From Portulaca oleracea (Eukaryota; Streptophyta; Magnoliopsida; Caryophyllales; Portulacaceae): a stretch of 64,000 nucleotides of DNA. A program made the position numbers and the translations under genes. The stretch covers positions 8,011,501 to 8,075,500 of the forward strand of contig CM055868.1 in the NCBI GenBank assembly GCA_029582165.1, written 5' to 3'. Below the pieces are notes generated by a model. That model saw only the letters and a list, made by a program, of their open reading frames with translations, was not told the origin of the DNA and searched no databases. Shown here piece after piece: positions 48,293 to 59,845 of this stretch; the stretch's first letter is position 1; the number at the start of each line of letters is the position of its first letter.

Positions 48293-50531
48293 GTGAACTA
48301 ATTATTTGCTCATGATTTTTTGAGTATTGACATTCATCAACAGTAAACATTTTCAAGCAATTTGCCACAAAAACTTCGCCAAAAACATGTTCAAGTCATC
48401 GAATTTGTCATCTAACAATAGTTAACTTAAATTATAAGGTAACTTAAAATGAATTCTAAAAACACGGGGCCTAAAATAGTTTCTACAAAATGAGAAGTAC
48501 CTTCGAGTCCTTTTTTCCTATTTTGGGAACCCTTGTTTCAGTAGCTATGCCAAAAATTTGATCCACCCCACTAACCGAACTTGATTGATACGAAAATAAT
48601 TGGGTTATAGACATCGTTTTTTGACTGAAATTAAAATTCGTTCATTTTGAGTTGGAATTTCGGTATTTGGGTTCAGATTGATCGATTTTTCGATAAAATT
48701 TAAATTCGGTCAAATATAGTCATTCGAGTCTAAATTGACCAAATCTGATTCGAGTAAACATGTTAGTGGTTCACATTCGATGCTTATTTCTACTGTAATA
48801 CCCTAGATTCATAATCACCAGATCAAGAGTAAACATCTCATAACCAAATCATTGGCGCATCGGAAATATAATCAGAAGGAATTATCGCCGTCGATAACAA
48901 AGGACGAGGCTAACGACCAACACCGAATTCCAAACACCACATAACACTTGCAAGACAACCTAACATTCTACATAATTCATATTATGTCACCTTAAACCAT
49001 AAGATGACCATTACACCAAAAACCAGAAAACATGTCACACTAGGCCTTAGGATAATCATATTACACCACCGTAAGAGGAAAATTACAATCAACACCCAAA
49101 GTCCACTTACATCTAAGGTTTGTTGATACATCAAGTCATAGCAAAACATACGTGAAAATAGAGGATGACCTCATTTAACAAGGGGAACTTCCTGCTTCTC
49201 AAACTACCCTAACATCTTACCAAAGCTTGGTTCACCAACTGTAGAGGTGCATCCTAAAACAAAACATAAAATAATTTTGTAAATGAGTCGAAACCCAATA
49301 CGCATACCTCTGAACAGTCAAATAAATTTAGGCAATTCATTTTATTTCGCGCATTTCAATTCATTTTAAAACAAAAACAAAAGAAATAAAGTAACAACAC
49401 TTAAAACTTGATTGCCGGATTATTAATATCTGGATGATTCCATGCTTGCGATCATTGGACTAAGCATATATATGCACATACCCGGACCGATCGGGAGGTC
49501 CGGTTGACACTGGCCAGGTATTGACTTGGGTAGTGCACTATGGCGACCAGTTACATTGTGTTATACGAGTTTCTATGGATCAGTGTATCTGTAAACTAGA
49601 ATCTTAACTGTACTCCCTTATCTTGGTTGTATAATTTGATAACTTAAGGATTAGTTGGCATGTTCGTGGCATATGTATGATGTTCAAGTTCTTTTTGAAA
49701 TGTTTGATTGTGTTGGAGTTTTTGATGGTTGGCAAAGCCTTGTCCAGGATGATGGATGACAGTAATGCCATTGGATTTTTTAATTCGCTGTGTACATCAT
49801 TGGGTTATGAAATGTTTAGTAATAATTCAGTGATTATGAATATGGGGGTGTTACATCTACATTCAGTCAAATTCAGTCAGAACAATCGATGATTAGTTAA
49901 ATTTTAGTTTTGGTCAAAATTTTGATTCAGCCAAATTCACTTATTTAGGTATGGCTTTTTGTCCAAATTAAAATTCGAATAGGATCTGAGTTTGGGCTTT
50001 TTGACCGTATACTTAATTGACCGAACCCAATAAGAACTTAAACTCGAACTTTTGCTGCTCCTAGTTCTCGTATATTGGACTTCATATAAGAGTGAGATTG
50101 GAAAAATTTATATCCAAACTAGACATGGTAATGTGCCACTCTTGTTGGATTTGGAACGAGGTAACTTTGGATTTGAGTTGGACTATCTTCAAGTATGATT
50201 TATTTTGTGTCACTTGGTTTTTTGTTTGATAAGCTTGTTGTGCAACAAATAATTTTAATGGAAAATAAATTGGAGTTGGCACTAGTTGGGATATGCCATG
50301 TTCTTTATACTAGTAACTTAGGTTTAACTTAATTCAACATTACTTTACTTTACCTTACCCAACTTCCTGAAAAAACATTCAGACCAAACTCAAAATTTTA
50401 ATCAAAAAGCAATTGAAATAATATTATTTTAATCATTAAACTATTTCACTTTTTCTAACACTTATAACTTTTTCATTTATTTTCCCCAAACATTCAAATT
50501 TTATTAATAAAATACTTTCACTTCACAACTA
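48293..50531. other. Intergenic stretch, possible old retrotransposon debris
   Basis: No gene was recognised. Bases 48796-49260 (starting near TAATACCCTAGATTCATAA) have the look of a Ty3/gypsy LTR fragment, but no partner copy or boundary is present to confirm it. Confidence 0.4.
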
Positions 50532-51266
50532 AGTGTCTGTTTGGCCTAGATTCTAAAAAAGTGTTTTTGCTTCTTATAAATAGTTTTTATAAAAGCTATT
50601 TTTAGAGAGATATTGAAACATTTGGCATAACTTATGAGATAAGTGATTTTACTAAATTAAAGTGTTTGACCTAGCTTATAATATAGTGCTTTTACTAAAT
50701 TTAATTATTTAACCAATTAACCTAACTTTTAAAATTATCATGTGTTTTTGGGAGTAAAATTATTATATGATTATTTACATTTTTCACTTTTTATTAATTT
50801 TTAAACAAATTATCATGTTTTAATTTTAGCAATAAATATAATCATATAGTTATAGTTATAGTTATAATAATTATTATAACTATATATGGTCTTACTTAAC
50901 TATACAATTCTTTAAATTAAATATTTACATGTCAAAAATTTACTAAATACCAGATTTGTAAAGAAATTAAATAATAAAAATGTCTAACATAATATTAAAG
51001 GTTCTAACATAATATTAAAATATTTAAATGTTATCTTTTTAAGAATCAGAATATTTATTTAAAATTATGGAAACTAATCACTAAAGAATCTTATAGATTG
51101 AGAAGATATTAGTTTGCAGGAAGCAGAAGCAGCAATTTACTGTTACTGTTTTTGGCAAAAACTGCTTTTGGAAAACAATTATTATCTTCTAAAAAAAACA
51201 CCGTTTGGCCTAGTTTGTGCTTTTTAACTCTAAAAATACTTTCAAAAGCTAGGCCAAACAAGCACT
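50532..51266. mobile_element. hAT-like MITE (735 bp)
   Basis: Ends AGTGTCTGTTTGGCCTAG and CTAGGCCAAACAAGCACT are inverted repeats, with a second inner inverted pair near 51210 (CGTTTGGCCTAG). The interior is very AT-rich and non-coding. The target duplication is unclear. Confidence 0.65.
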
Positions 51267-51965
51267 AACTTAACTCAAACTAATCAGAACTTTTCCTTTT
51301 TTTTTTGATAAGTTGTGACCATTAGACCAAATTTATTAATCTCACAAGTTCAAAGTGCCTTAAGCACTAATACACCTTCAACTCAAATGAGAGTCCAAAA
51401 CAAACAAATAAACGGAGCATAAGACAAAAGCTTCTCCACACAATTGACAACATGATGTTGCTTTTGCCTACCAAAAGTGCAACAAAGCAAAAAATAGTAC
51501 ATCACCTCTCTCCATTACATGCGAAGAAAGTAGTAAAAAAAAGTCTTTCCTTTTCTTTTCTCTCCTTACCTTATCAATCATAACTCAACTCAACCACTCT
51601 AAAAAATAGGACCATATCATTTTAAGTTTGGGTTCGTTTTGAATTATTCAAGTAGGATTTGTTTTGTCTAATCTAGTAGGAGCATATAAAAAATGGATTG
51701 TGCTTTTTCAAAAAATTGCTTGAAGGTGACATAGATTTTTGGTTTACTTACAATTTGGCCCTAAGTTTTCAAAAATTACTCATAGGTCTCATACATGTTT
51801 GTTTTGTTGGCTCTTAGGTGACAATCCGACGATTTTGGCTTATTTCCGTGCAAAAAATTAAGAAAAAGATGAAATTGCCCTTCATTTTTCTTTTAATTTA
51901 CCCTTTAATGCCCTTTATTTCTCTATCTACCCCTCCCCCCCCCTAAAAAAAAGCATGTCACTTGG

Positions 51966-52021
<56 letters not shown>

Positions 52022-52213
52022 GTTGTCATGATTGTTACCTCATCTAAACCTCAATAAGCCAATCCAAATCCAACATGTATTCAAAAATCATCAATGACTG
52101 TTCTTTTGGGCGCATTTAATTGGTGTTGATAAAGATGAAGATGAATGGATGAAAATAGCATCAAGTTTTCCAATGTAAAGAACAGGTGTTCAACTAGTTG
52201 AGGGTTGTTTTGC
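51267..52213. other. Intergenic stretch with (CT)n microsatellite
   Basis: No gene was seen. A CT dinucleotide run of about 53 bases lies at 51967-52019. Confidence 0.6.
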
Positions 52214-53156
52214 TGAAGTGTATCGGGATGGGGCCCGAGTATCAATTTTCATGGTCACCAATCTTTTTCGCAACCCCTCCATGAAACACAAGGAAAACGA
52301 CGTCGGGGTAGGGTGCGGAGTACACTTTAAGGTGGACCCAGGACCCCATAGACGTGGTTTGAACGACATCGGGTGTGACATCCACTTCAAATGGGAGCCG
52401 GAACCATGGGAGTGGAGCTACGGGTCCTCATCGAGACCTACTCTAGGCCTTTAAAAGGGTTCGGAGTCATTCGGAAAGAATAAGCGGAAAAGGGTCAACG
52501 TAGGTTGTCGGAATCGACGCGCCTTTACGCTTTGGGTCATAACTTCTTCAATATAACTTCGATGGGTCTTAAATTTTGGGAGCTTAAATTACACACCAAG
52601 AGATTTCCATTGACATCTTACGAGCTTAAAACGGAGTCCGGATGAAGAAGTTACGTGCATTTGAAGTCAGCAGGAAAAACTGCCAATAGCACGATCGCGC
52701 CGTCTGACTGCACGATCGTGCCGTTCTTACGAGCTTAAAACAGAGTCTGGATGAAGAAGGCACTGCACGATCGTGCCGTTGAATAGCACGTTCGTGCCAT
52801 TCTCGACGGATTATGTTTTTCCCCCTTTCCTATATATACCCCCTCCCTTGGCATTATTTGTAGTTTTTGAGTTTTGAATGTAATGCTTAAGCATTGTTGG
52901 GGTTTCTCCCTTGTCTCTAAAAACCTTGTTTACTTTATCCAATCAAGTTTGGTGGTGTTTCAAGTCATTCCTTTAGTGATTATTGGTGGTTTATCCTAGA
53001 TAATCATGGTGGGGTGTTAGGCTTAGAGTCGTGGTTCTCCTTGCTCCGGGTCATATCCAACCTTTGGGTGCTAAAGGCTATTGTTATTGTTGAATATCGA
53101 TCATCGATCAATCACTCAAGCTAATCTACACCCTCCACGCGTACGGTAACGCTCCA
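52214..53156 (+). repeat. 5' LTR of the gypsy-type element (943 bp)
   Basis: Contains several copies of the 12-base palindrome GCACGATCGTGC or variants between 52690 and 52800, and a TATATATACC box near 52832. Confidence 0.95.
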
Positions 53157-53158
53157 TC

Positions 53159-53170
53159 TGGTATCAGAGC
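53159..53170 (+). promoter_or_regulatory. Primer binding site (initiator tRNA-Met)
   Basis: TGGTATCAGAGC is an exact match to the standard plant site and starts two bases after the LTR. Confidence 0.96.
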
Positions 53171-53505
53171 TTTGGTTTTTCAATTGCTTGAGTTGTTCTT
53201 CATTGTTCTTGCTAGTCTTATTTCTAGTAGTGGGTTTTGTGAGTTGTATGCAAATATTGGTGTTCCCCAACCCCATTGCTACCCAAGTGTGTTGGGAATT
53301 ATTGTATTGTGGTTGTATTTGTTGGATTTGTAGCTATTTGGTGCATTGAAAAGAAGTTGGAAAATAGTGCACGCAAGGTGTTCGATGAAATGTCTGAGTG
53401 AAAAAAACACAAAGAACCCTTAGCCAAACACTTGCCAACTACAAAAGAACCTTCAAACTCCATAAAATACCCCAAACACTAACCATCCCTCACCTTTTTC
53501 CCGGT

Positions 53506-54753
53506 ATGGCCGACGGAGCTCGCCACGAACGAGAGAAATCGAGCCACCGGGGTAGCCCTCAAATTCAAGCTATCGAGAGCCGACTCGCCACCCATAACGA
53601 ACGGTTCTCCACCATTGATCGCAACTTTAATGCCATTATGGCACGATTGGACAACCTCACCCAAGAGCGTCTAGGTTCACCCCGAGATGAATGTCGGAGG
53701 CGTGCACCAAGCCCTATCTGTCCTCCTCCCAACTTTGAGTCGAGTGACGATGCTAGAGGCTCGTTTCGACGCCATCGTCGAAGGGAAACGGTTGAGAAGC
53801 CCCCACGAGATGAATTCCTTGATATCGAGGCCAAACTCCCGGAATTCAATGGCTATACCGGCCCCGATGATTATCGTGAATGGGTCCAAGCCTTGGAGAG
53901 AATCATTGCAACTAAGGAGTATAGTGATGAACGGGCCTTCAAAATTGCGAGATCGAAACTCACTAGTTCCGCATCTCTTTGGTTTGCGACCGTCAGAATG
54001 CAAAGGACTATGGAGGGTCGATCGGAAATCTTTTCATGGACGAGGCTAAAGAAATTGATGGATAGACAATTCTTGCCTAACACTTGCAAGCGTGAGGTTA
54101 ACCATGAACCCATTTCACCACTTGATGGGCAAAGAAGAATTAAGCAAGCAAAGGTCGATCTTATGGCCAACGAGGGAGCTTCCATTGAACCTTGTGAGGC
54201 TTTTGAAGTTATTGTTGAAGCTTCATGCCACGAGAAGGTTGAGGAAATGAAAATTTCAATGAACGGGGTTATTGTCCTTGAGGCCGTTGAAGGAAAACCT
54301 CATGAACTTCTTGGTGTACATGGTGAGCTAGGTGAAGTTCCATGCCAAAAGGAGGATGAGAGCATCTATCTTGTCCTTTCTCTCATCCATGTTGAAGAAT
54401 CCCGAGAAGAAGCTCCTTTGGTTTCATCATTGCCACCGACCGAGGAATTAAGCACCAATGGAGATGAATCCCATTCCCTTCAATCCATGGGCACTCGAAC
54501 TTTTCTCCATGGGAAGAACGAGGTAACCGAAGACTCTTCTTTGAAATTTATGGAATCATGCTTGAAAGATGGACGTTGTGGTGTAGAGTCATTGGGTGAG
54601 TCATACATGATGTTTGGTCGACATTGGTTATTTGAGGATTTGTCATTGAAAGAGTGTCATTGGAAATTTGGGATGCAATGTTTTTGGGAGAGTATGTTGA
54701 AAGAAAAACATTTGTTTGACAGTGATCACTTGAATCCCTTAGCCCCCACATAA
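53506..54753 (+). CDS. Gag-like protein of the gypsy-type element, fused to a non-pol tail
   Basis: The frame gives 415 residues from the first ATG (MADGARHERE). Upstream codons are open but lack an ATG. Residues about 20-60 form a short coiled-coil-like segment (IESRLATHNERFSTIDRNF). Residues about 108-195 match the Ty3/gypsy gag core (KLPEFNGYTGPDDYREWVQA, LTSSASLWFATVRMQR, SWTRLKKLMDRQFLP). After the position where family members continue through the rest of gag to a zinc knuckle, the sequence changes to an acidic tail (DLMANEGASIEPCEAFEVIV, VLEAVEGKPHELLG) that I do not recognise. No CCHC motif is seen. The open tail suggests either relaxed decay or a kept function for RNA packaging. Confidence 0.8.
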   Translation: MADGARHEREKSSHRGSPQIQAIESRLATHNERFSTIDRNFNAIMARLDNLTQERLGSPRDECRRRAPSPICPPPNFESSDDARGSFRRHRRRETVEKPPRDEFLDIEAKLPEFNGYTGPDDYREWVQALERIIATKEYSDERAFKIARSKLTSSASLWFATVRMQRTMEGRSEIFSWTRLKKLMDRQFLPNTCKREVNHEPISPLDGQRRIKQAKVDLMANEGASIEPCEAFEVIVEASCHEKVEEMKISMNGVIVLEAVEGKPHELLGVHGELGEVPCQKEDESIYLVLSLIHVEESREEAPLVSSLPPTEELSTNGDESHSLQSMGTRTFLHGKNEVTEDSSLKFMESCLKDGRCGVESLGESYMMFGRHWLFEDLSLKECHWKFGMQCFWESMLKEKHLFDSDHLNPLAPT

Positions 54754-54766
54754 AATTAAACCTTGG

Positions 54767-55230
54767 GTGGGAAGTAAGTTTAGGGACCTCCTTTCGAGCG
54801 AAACACGGGTTGAGTGTGCTCTTGGTGAGGACAAGCGATCCTTAGCATTGTCTTGCCCGAATAGCAAGCTTAGTGAGATTGAGAGTTCCAGAGCACCACC
54901 CAATTTCCCTATCCCTTCCCTTAATCTACAAAACAAGCCTCCAACCTCTTTCTTTCATTTGGATGGTGGTTATATTATGGGGTTTGAAGCTTGTTGGGCG
55001 TCTGGTGTGAATGTTCATTGCGATCGGAATTTTCTGGGATCCATGAAGCCAATTGATGAAAAATGCGTCGGCTATAACTCCCAAGAGTTGAGGGCCACTC
55101 TTTGTTGGTTGCCTAGTGTGATTGCTCGTGACGTTCGGGATGTTCAAAGTTCTTTGGAACCAAATTATGGAGAGCGCCTCGATTTTTACTCCCAAGAGTT
55201 GAGGAAAACTCTTTTTCAAGAAAGGGAGTA
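54767..55230 (+). other. Second open stretch of the gypsy-type element, unknown
   Basis: This open frame starts in another phase right after the gag stop. Its first ATG is at about 54977, and it runs on into the 3' LTR (to 55438). It has a repeated peptide theme (YNSQELRATL and FYSQELRKTL). I recognise no domain. It could be a decayed 3' part of gag-pol or an acquired sequence. Confidence 0.4.
55218..55230 (+). promoter_or_regulatory. Polypurine tract of the gypsy-type element
   Basis: AAGAAAGGGAGTA lies directly before the 3' LTR. Confidence 0.8.
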
Positions 55231-56155
55231 TGGAGCGTATCGGGATGGGGCCCGAGTATTAATTTTCATGGTCACCAAGCTTTTTCGCAACCCCTCCATG
55301 AAACACAAGGAAAACGACGTCGGGGTAGGGTGCGGAGTACACTTTAAGGTGGACCCAGGACCCCATAGACGTGGTTTGAACGACATCGGGTGTGGCATCC
55401 ACTTCAAATGGGAGCCGGAACCATGGGAGTGGAGCTAGGGTCCTCATTGAGACCTACTTTGGGCCTTTAAAAGGGTTCAGAGTCATTCGGAAAGAATAAG
55501 CGGAAAAGGGTCAACGTAGGTTGTCGGAATCGACGCGCCTTTACGCTTTGGGTCATAACTTCTTCAATATAAATTCGATGGGTCTCAAATTTTGGGAGCT
55601 TAAAGTACACACCAAGAGCTTTCCATCGATATCTTACGAGCTTAAAACGAAGTCCGGATGACGAAGTTACGTGCATTTGAAGTCAGCAAGAAAAACTGCC
55701 AACAGTACAATCGCGTCGTCTGACTGCACGATCGTGCCGTTCTTCCAGAAGGCACTGCACGATCGTGCCGTTGAATAGCACGATCGTGCCATTCTCGACG
55801 GATTATGTTTTTCCCCCTTTCCTATATATACCCCCTCCCTTGGCATTATTTGTAGTTTTCGAGTTTTTGAGTTTTGAATGTAATGCTTAAGCATTGTTGG
55901 GGTTTCTCCCTTGTCTCTAAAAACCTTGTTTACTTTATCCAATCAAGTTTGGTGGTGTTTCAAGTCATTCCTTTAGTGATTATTGGTGGTTTATCCTAGA
56001 TAATCATGGTGGGGTGTTAGGCTTAGAGTCGTGGTTCTCCTTGCTCCGGGTCATATCCAACCTTTGGGTGCTAAAGGCTATTGTTATTGTTGAATATCGA
56101 TCATCGATCATCACTCAAGCTAATCTACACCCTCCACGCGTACGGTAACGCTCCA
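55231..56155 (+). repeat. 3' LTR of the gypsy-type element (925 bp)
   Basis: Starts TGGAGCG and ends CGCTCCA, a 7-base terminal inversion, followed by TTTGC. GCACGATCGTGC palindromes lie at 55715-55795. Confidence 0.95.
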
Positions 56156-56160
56156 TTTGC

Positions 56161-56823
56161 TGATGGAGAAATCCCAAAGGAGATCATTGGTGACAACAGC
56201 CACGGTAAAGCAGAGCAAACAACCCTCAGACAACTCCCGATTGCCTTTAGAATTAATTTTTGTAAGGTACAAATTATGTGGCCTCCTCAACCTCCTTCTA
56301 AAATGCAACAATATGGTAAAAAAAGAACCCTTTAATCTGGATACCTTGGAGTACAACATATGTACACAGACTTGATGCATCCACCCACCACATAACCATT
56401 GCATGGAAACACTCCACATAATGTAAGCAGATATATGACAAGCTGGATGTGCAAGCACCCTTGAAGTTAAAGCTCATTCCCAGTGTTTTTGAGAAGCTCA
56501 CCTTGTGTTATGGACTTATGGTTGTGACACTTCCGTCCTGCATAAGTGCTCAGTCGGATCTTTTGCTTGCTCATACCTAGATGAGACTAGAAATGAATCC
56601 ATTCTTTATTTCTCTGAAAGGTAAGAAATGATTGAGGAAGGTGGTTGCCTGAATGAATTGTTATCCAAACATTAATTAGTCGTGTATTAGCAGACGATAT
56701 ATATCTGGGTGCACGGTGCATGGCCACCTGAAATCAAGATATTGGGGTTGGACTTGTCAATCGATTCATAACCTTTTGAACCCAACCAATGTGCATTCGA
56801 ACTTATTTGATTTGTAGGAGCAC
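56161..56823. other. Spacer between the gypsy-type element and the plastid insert
   Basis: No recognisable gene. The flank at 52100-52208 would have been continuous with this before insertion. The joined stretch has short open pieces but no domain I know. Confidence 0.4.
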
Positions 56824-57162
56824 GTCTTGGATTTGTCGATTATGTTATGGACAAAGTCCTGCTCACGGCGACCTAGTCGAGCTTGGAGAAGTTGTAGGTA
56901 TTATTGCACATCAATCTATTGGGAAACCTGATACTCAACTAACATTAAAAACTTTTCATAGTGGCGGAGTATTCACAGGGGATACTGCAGAAAATGTACA
57001 AGCCCCTTCTAATGGAAAAATAAAATTCAATGAGGATTTGGTTCATCCTACACGTATACGTCACGAACACCCCACCTTTCTATGTTATATAGAATTGTAT
57101 GTCACTATTGAGAGTGAAGACATTCTACATAATGTGAATATTCCATCAAAATTTTTTCTTTT

Positions 57163-57513
57163 CAAAAAATTACTCGGAGGTGCCCCAATATTTGGGAAAA
57201 CTATTTTTCAGTACCACAACTTTTCAAAACTAATTTTGGGGTACTCTTACTTTTTGGGTTAGTAATTATTTGGTGCTTTTCTGACCATCAATTTTATTAA
57301 GTGCACGAAATACCCTTATTCTTCTTCTTTAAGGGTATTTCTTAAAAAAAGGAAGAATAAGGGTATTTCGGTCACTTAACCAAATTGATGACCGAAAAAG
57401 CACCTAATAATTTCTAACCTAAAAATTAAGGGTACCCCAAAATTAGTTTTGAAAAGTTGGGGTACCTGAAAAACATTTCACCAAAAGTTAGGGTACCTCC
57501 GAGTAATTTTTTG
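57163..57513. mobile_element. MULE-type MITE (351 bp) inside the rpoC2 NUPT
   Basis: Perfect 9-base duplication TTTTCTTTT (57154-57162 and 57514-57522). Inverted repeats of about 170 bases start CAAAAAATTACTCGGAGGT. Non-coding. Confidence 0.93.
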
Positions 57514-57553
57514 TTTTCTTTTAGTTCAAACAATGAATATGCTAAATCTAAAT

Positions 57554-57864
57554 TAGGGCTGTCAAAAATTCGGGTCCGGGTCAATCCGGGTTCAGACGAA
57601 TCGGACATCAGATGAAAACTTGATGTCCGTTACCCAGTTTTTTGGAACATTTTCCGGGTCAGACTCGGGTCGGACAAATCGGACAAGCATGAATTTGGGT
57701 CTAAACCGGGTTCGGACAATAGAAAATTGGAAAATATTGTGTTCGAATTTTCGGTCAAATCGGTCAATGTAAAAATTCGGACGAAAAATTTTATGACCAT
57801 ACCCGCTTTTTTCCGGGTCGGACTGAATCGGGCTTTCGGGTCTGACAGTTTTTTGACAGCCCTA
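57554..57864. mobile_element. hAT-type MITE (311 bp) inside the rpoC2 NUPT
   Basis: Perfect 8-base duplication ATCTAAAT (57546-57553 and 57865-57872). Ends TAGGGCTGTCAAAAA and TTTTTTGACAGCCCTA. The interior is rich in CGGGTC and CGGACAA phrases. It lies 40 bases from the MULE-type insertion. Confidence 0.95.
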
Positions 57865-58542
57865 ATCTAAATAAGTAATTGTTGAAATTCGTGCAGGCAC
57901 ATCTACCTTGAATTTTAAGGAAAGCGCTCGAAAACATATTTATTCTGACTCAGAAGGGGAAATGCACTAGAGTACTGATGTGTACCATGGCCCCGAATTT
58001 ACATACAGTAATGTTCATGTCTTAAAAACACAAATCGTTCATGGATATTATCAGGAAGGTCCTATAGATCCAGTGTAGTTACGTTTTTGCTCTACAAGGA
58101 TCAAGATCAAACGAACGTTCATTCTCTTTCTTTCAACCAAAGATATATTTCTAACTCATCTTTGATTAATGATCAAGTAAATTAAAAAGAGAAAATTTTC
58201 GGGTCCTTCTAGTAAAAACAAGGATACAATTCCCGATTATTCAGAACTTAATCGAATGGGTCATTGTAATCTCATATATCTTACCAAAATATTTTGGCAA
58301 AGAGGCGAAGATATAAATTCATTATTCCATTTCAATTAAGTCAAGAACGATACAAAGAAATTCCTTGAAACTCCTTTACAACAAAAAAATTATAAGCACA
58401 ACTAGCATATATGTGTTGGAATGAAGGGTGGAGACCTTTTTCTAAAGAGAGAGACTCTGCCTTCTCTCTAGAAGATAGGGTTTCATAGTTAGGTTAGGGA
58501 GAGTTTCTGAGAGAAATGAAAGGTCTAGAGTGAGAGCCCCCT

Positions 58543-58575
58543 CCCCTTTCCCCTTTCCCCTTTCCCCTTTCCCCT
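58543..58575. repeat. (CCCCTTT)n short tandem repeat
   Basis: About four and a half units of the heptamer CCCCTTT, followed by a CT-rich stretch. Confidence 0.9.
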
Positions 58576-59469
58576 CTCTCATTCTACTTTGATCTCTTCA
58601 TTCTCCCTCCATATCTCTTCCTTCGCTCTTTTTTTTGATCTCCTTCCTTTGGGAAGGTCTCCAGCCTAATTGAATCACAACACACACACACATTAATCTC
58701 TCTCTCTCTCTCTTTATAATGTGAAAGGGCAAATGTATGGGTATTATATTGAATTACATATAATGTGAAACGGCAAGTATGTCAATTAACATTTTATTCT
58801 TATGAACTCTCCAAATTGTTCTCCCAAACAGGGGTAATCAATTTACCCTTATGAACTCTCTCATACCCTCACTCTCCTTTACTCTAATGGACCCCTACTC
58901 TCCATTTTTACTCTCCTCCCAAACGGAGTGTGAGGATGATTTTGAGGTGTGAAAAAAGAGTGTAAGTGACATTGTATTTATAGTGGTGGAGGTTGATTTA
59001 TTTATGGTGGTGGATGAGAGAATATTGAGAGGATAAAATAAAATAAAGGATGATTTTATTTGATTTGGAAAGGGAGGAATAATGAAATAAGATAAAAAGG
59101 GATTTGATTTGGTTTGATTTTAGGGATTTCAACATGTGAAGAATGTGCGGATTTCAAAAGTTCTTGTCATTTAATACCTAAATTAAAAATAAAGATAAAA
59201 AATGGTCAAATAAATTACATAATTACAAAGCTAAATTGAATGACGAAATTCAACGGCTAGAGTTAGCCCCCACTTTGACCGAGTCCATGTAGGACGCTGA
59301 TTAAAGTATTCTTGATGATTGTCGGCACTTAGAAGCGGTATCCTATGCCTGATGTCGGTTGACGCTTGGAACCAAAATCATTTGCCTGATGTTTGGTGAT
59401 CGCCATTTGTGTGGCAGTAAGTTGATGATGTTATAACATGTCGTTCTTGTCGAACATGTGATGTTGTAT
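58576..59469. other. Intergenic, AT-rich
   Basis: No gene was recognised. Short CA and CT runs lie at 58680-58713. Confidence 0.5.
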
Positions 59470-59845
59470 GTCAGTCATTCTGGTGGACCGTCTACCCTTC
59501 TTGTCTGGCTAATGTTGATGATCCATCATTCTTGTTTGACTGTGCGCCATTCTTGTTTGATTGATGATGATGTCATGTCATTCTTGTCTGACTTTCCACC
59601 ATTCTTGTCTGACTGATGACGATGATTTGTCATTTTTGTCTGACTATGCGTCATTCTTATTTGGCTGATGATGATGCCTTGTCATTCTTATTTGACTGTC
59701 TGTCATTCTTGCCTGACTGATGATAATGATGATTTGTCATTCTTGTCTGATTATCCGCCATTCTTGTCTGGTTGATGATAATGATTTGTCATTCTTATCT
59801 AATTATCTGTCATTCTTGTCTAGCAGATAATGGTGATTTGTCATA
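59470..59845. repeat. Minisatellite with GTCATTCTTGTCTGACT units
   Basis: About six degenerate units of roughly 55-62 bases. Each contains one or two copies of CATTCTTGTCTGACT followed by GATGATGATG-like spacers. Frames are interrupted, so a protein repeat is unlikely. Confidence 0.88.

Larger units (their letters stand above)
52214..56155 (+). mobile_element. Non-autonomous Ty3/gypsy-type LTR retrotransposon with gag but no pol
   Basis: LTRs lie at 52214-53156 and 55231-56155. The 3' copy starts TGGAGCG and ends CGCTCCA; the 5' copy start is mutated to TGAAGTG. Perfect target duplication TTTGC (52209-52213 and 56156-56160). The 2.07-kb interior holds a primer binding site, one gag-like frame, a second open stretch and a polypurine tract. 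Protease, reverse transcriptase, RNase H and integrase are all missing, so mobility would depend on another element. LTR similarity is high by eye, so insertion is fairly recent. Confidence 0.95.
56824..58410 (+). pseudogene. rpoC2: Nuclear plastid DNA insert: decayed rpoC2, split by two MITEs
   Basis: The sequence encodes an internal part of the plastid RNA polymerase beta'' subunit. It starts [22 protein letters not shown], continues through [18 protein letters not shown] and [15 protein letters not shown], and resumes after two insertions with [12 protein letters not shown] and [11 protein letters not shown]. Stops (for example a TAG within 57961-57975, where the plastid protein has Trp after GEMH), small deletions and frameshifts show it is not functional. 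Flanks are nuclear repeats, so this is a NUPT, not plastid DNA. Without the two MITEs it spans about 900 bases, and plastid-like matches continue weakly to about 58400. Confidence 0.93.

Noticed and set aside
48796..49260. Solo Ty3/gypsy LTR
   Set aside because: The opening resembles such LTRs, but no end, duplication or second copy could be fixed, so it is only mentioned as possible debris.
56824..58410. Functional rpoC2 or plastid contamination
   Set aside because: It has stops, frameshifts and two nuclear MITEs with target duplications, and lies beside a nuclear LTR element.
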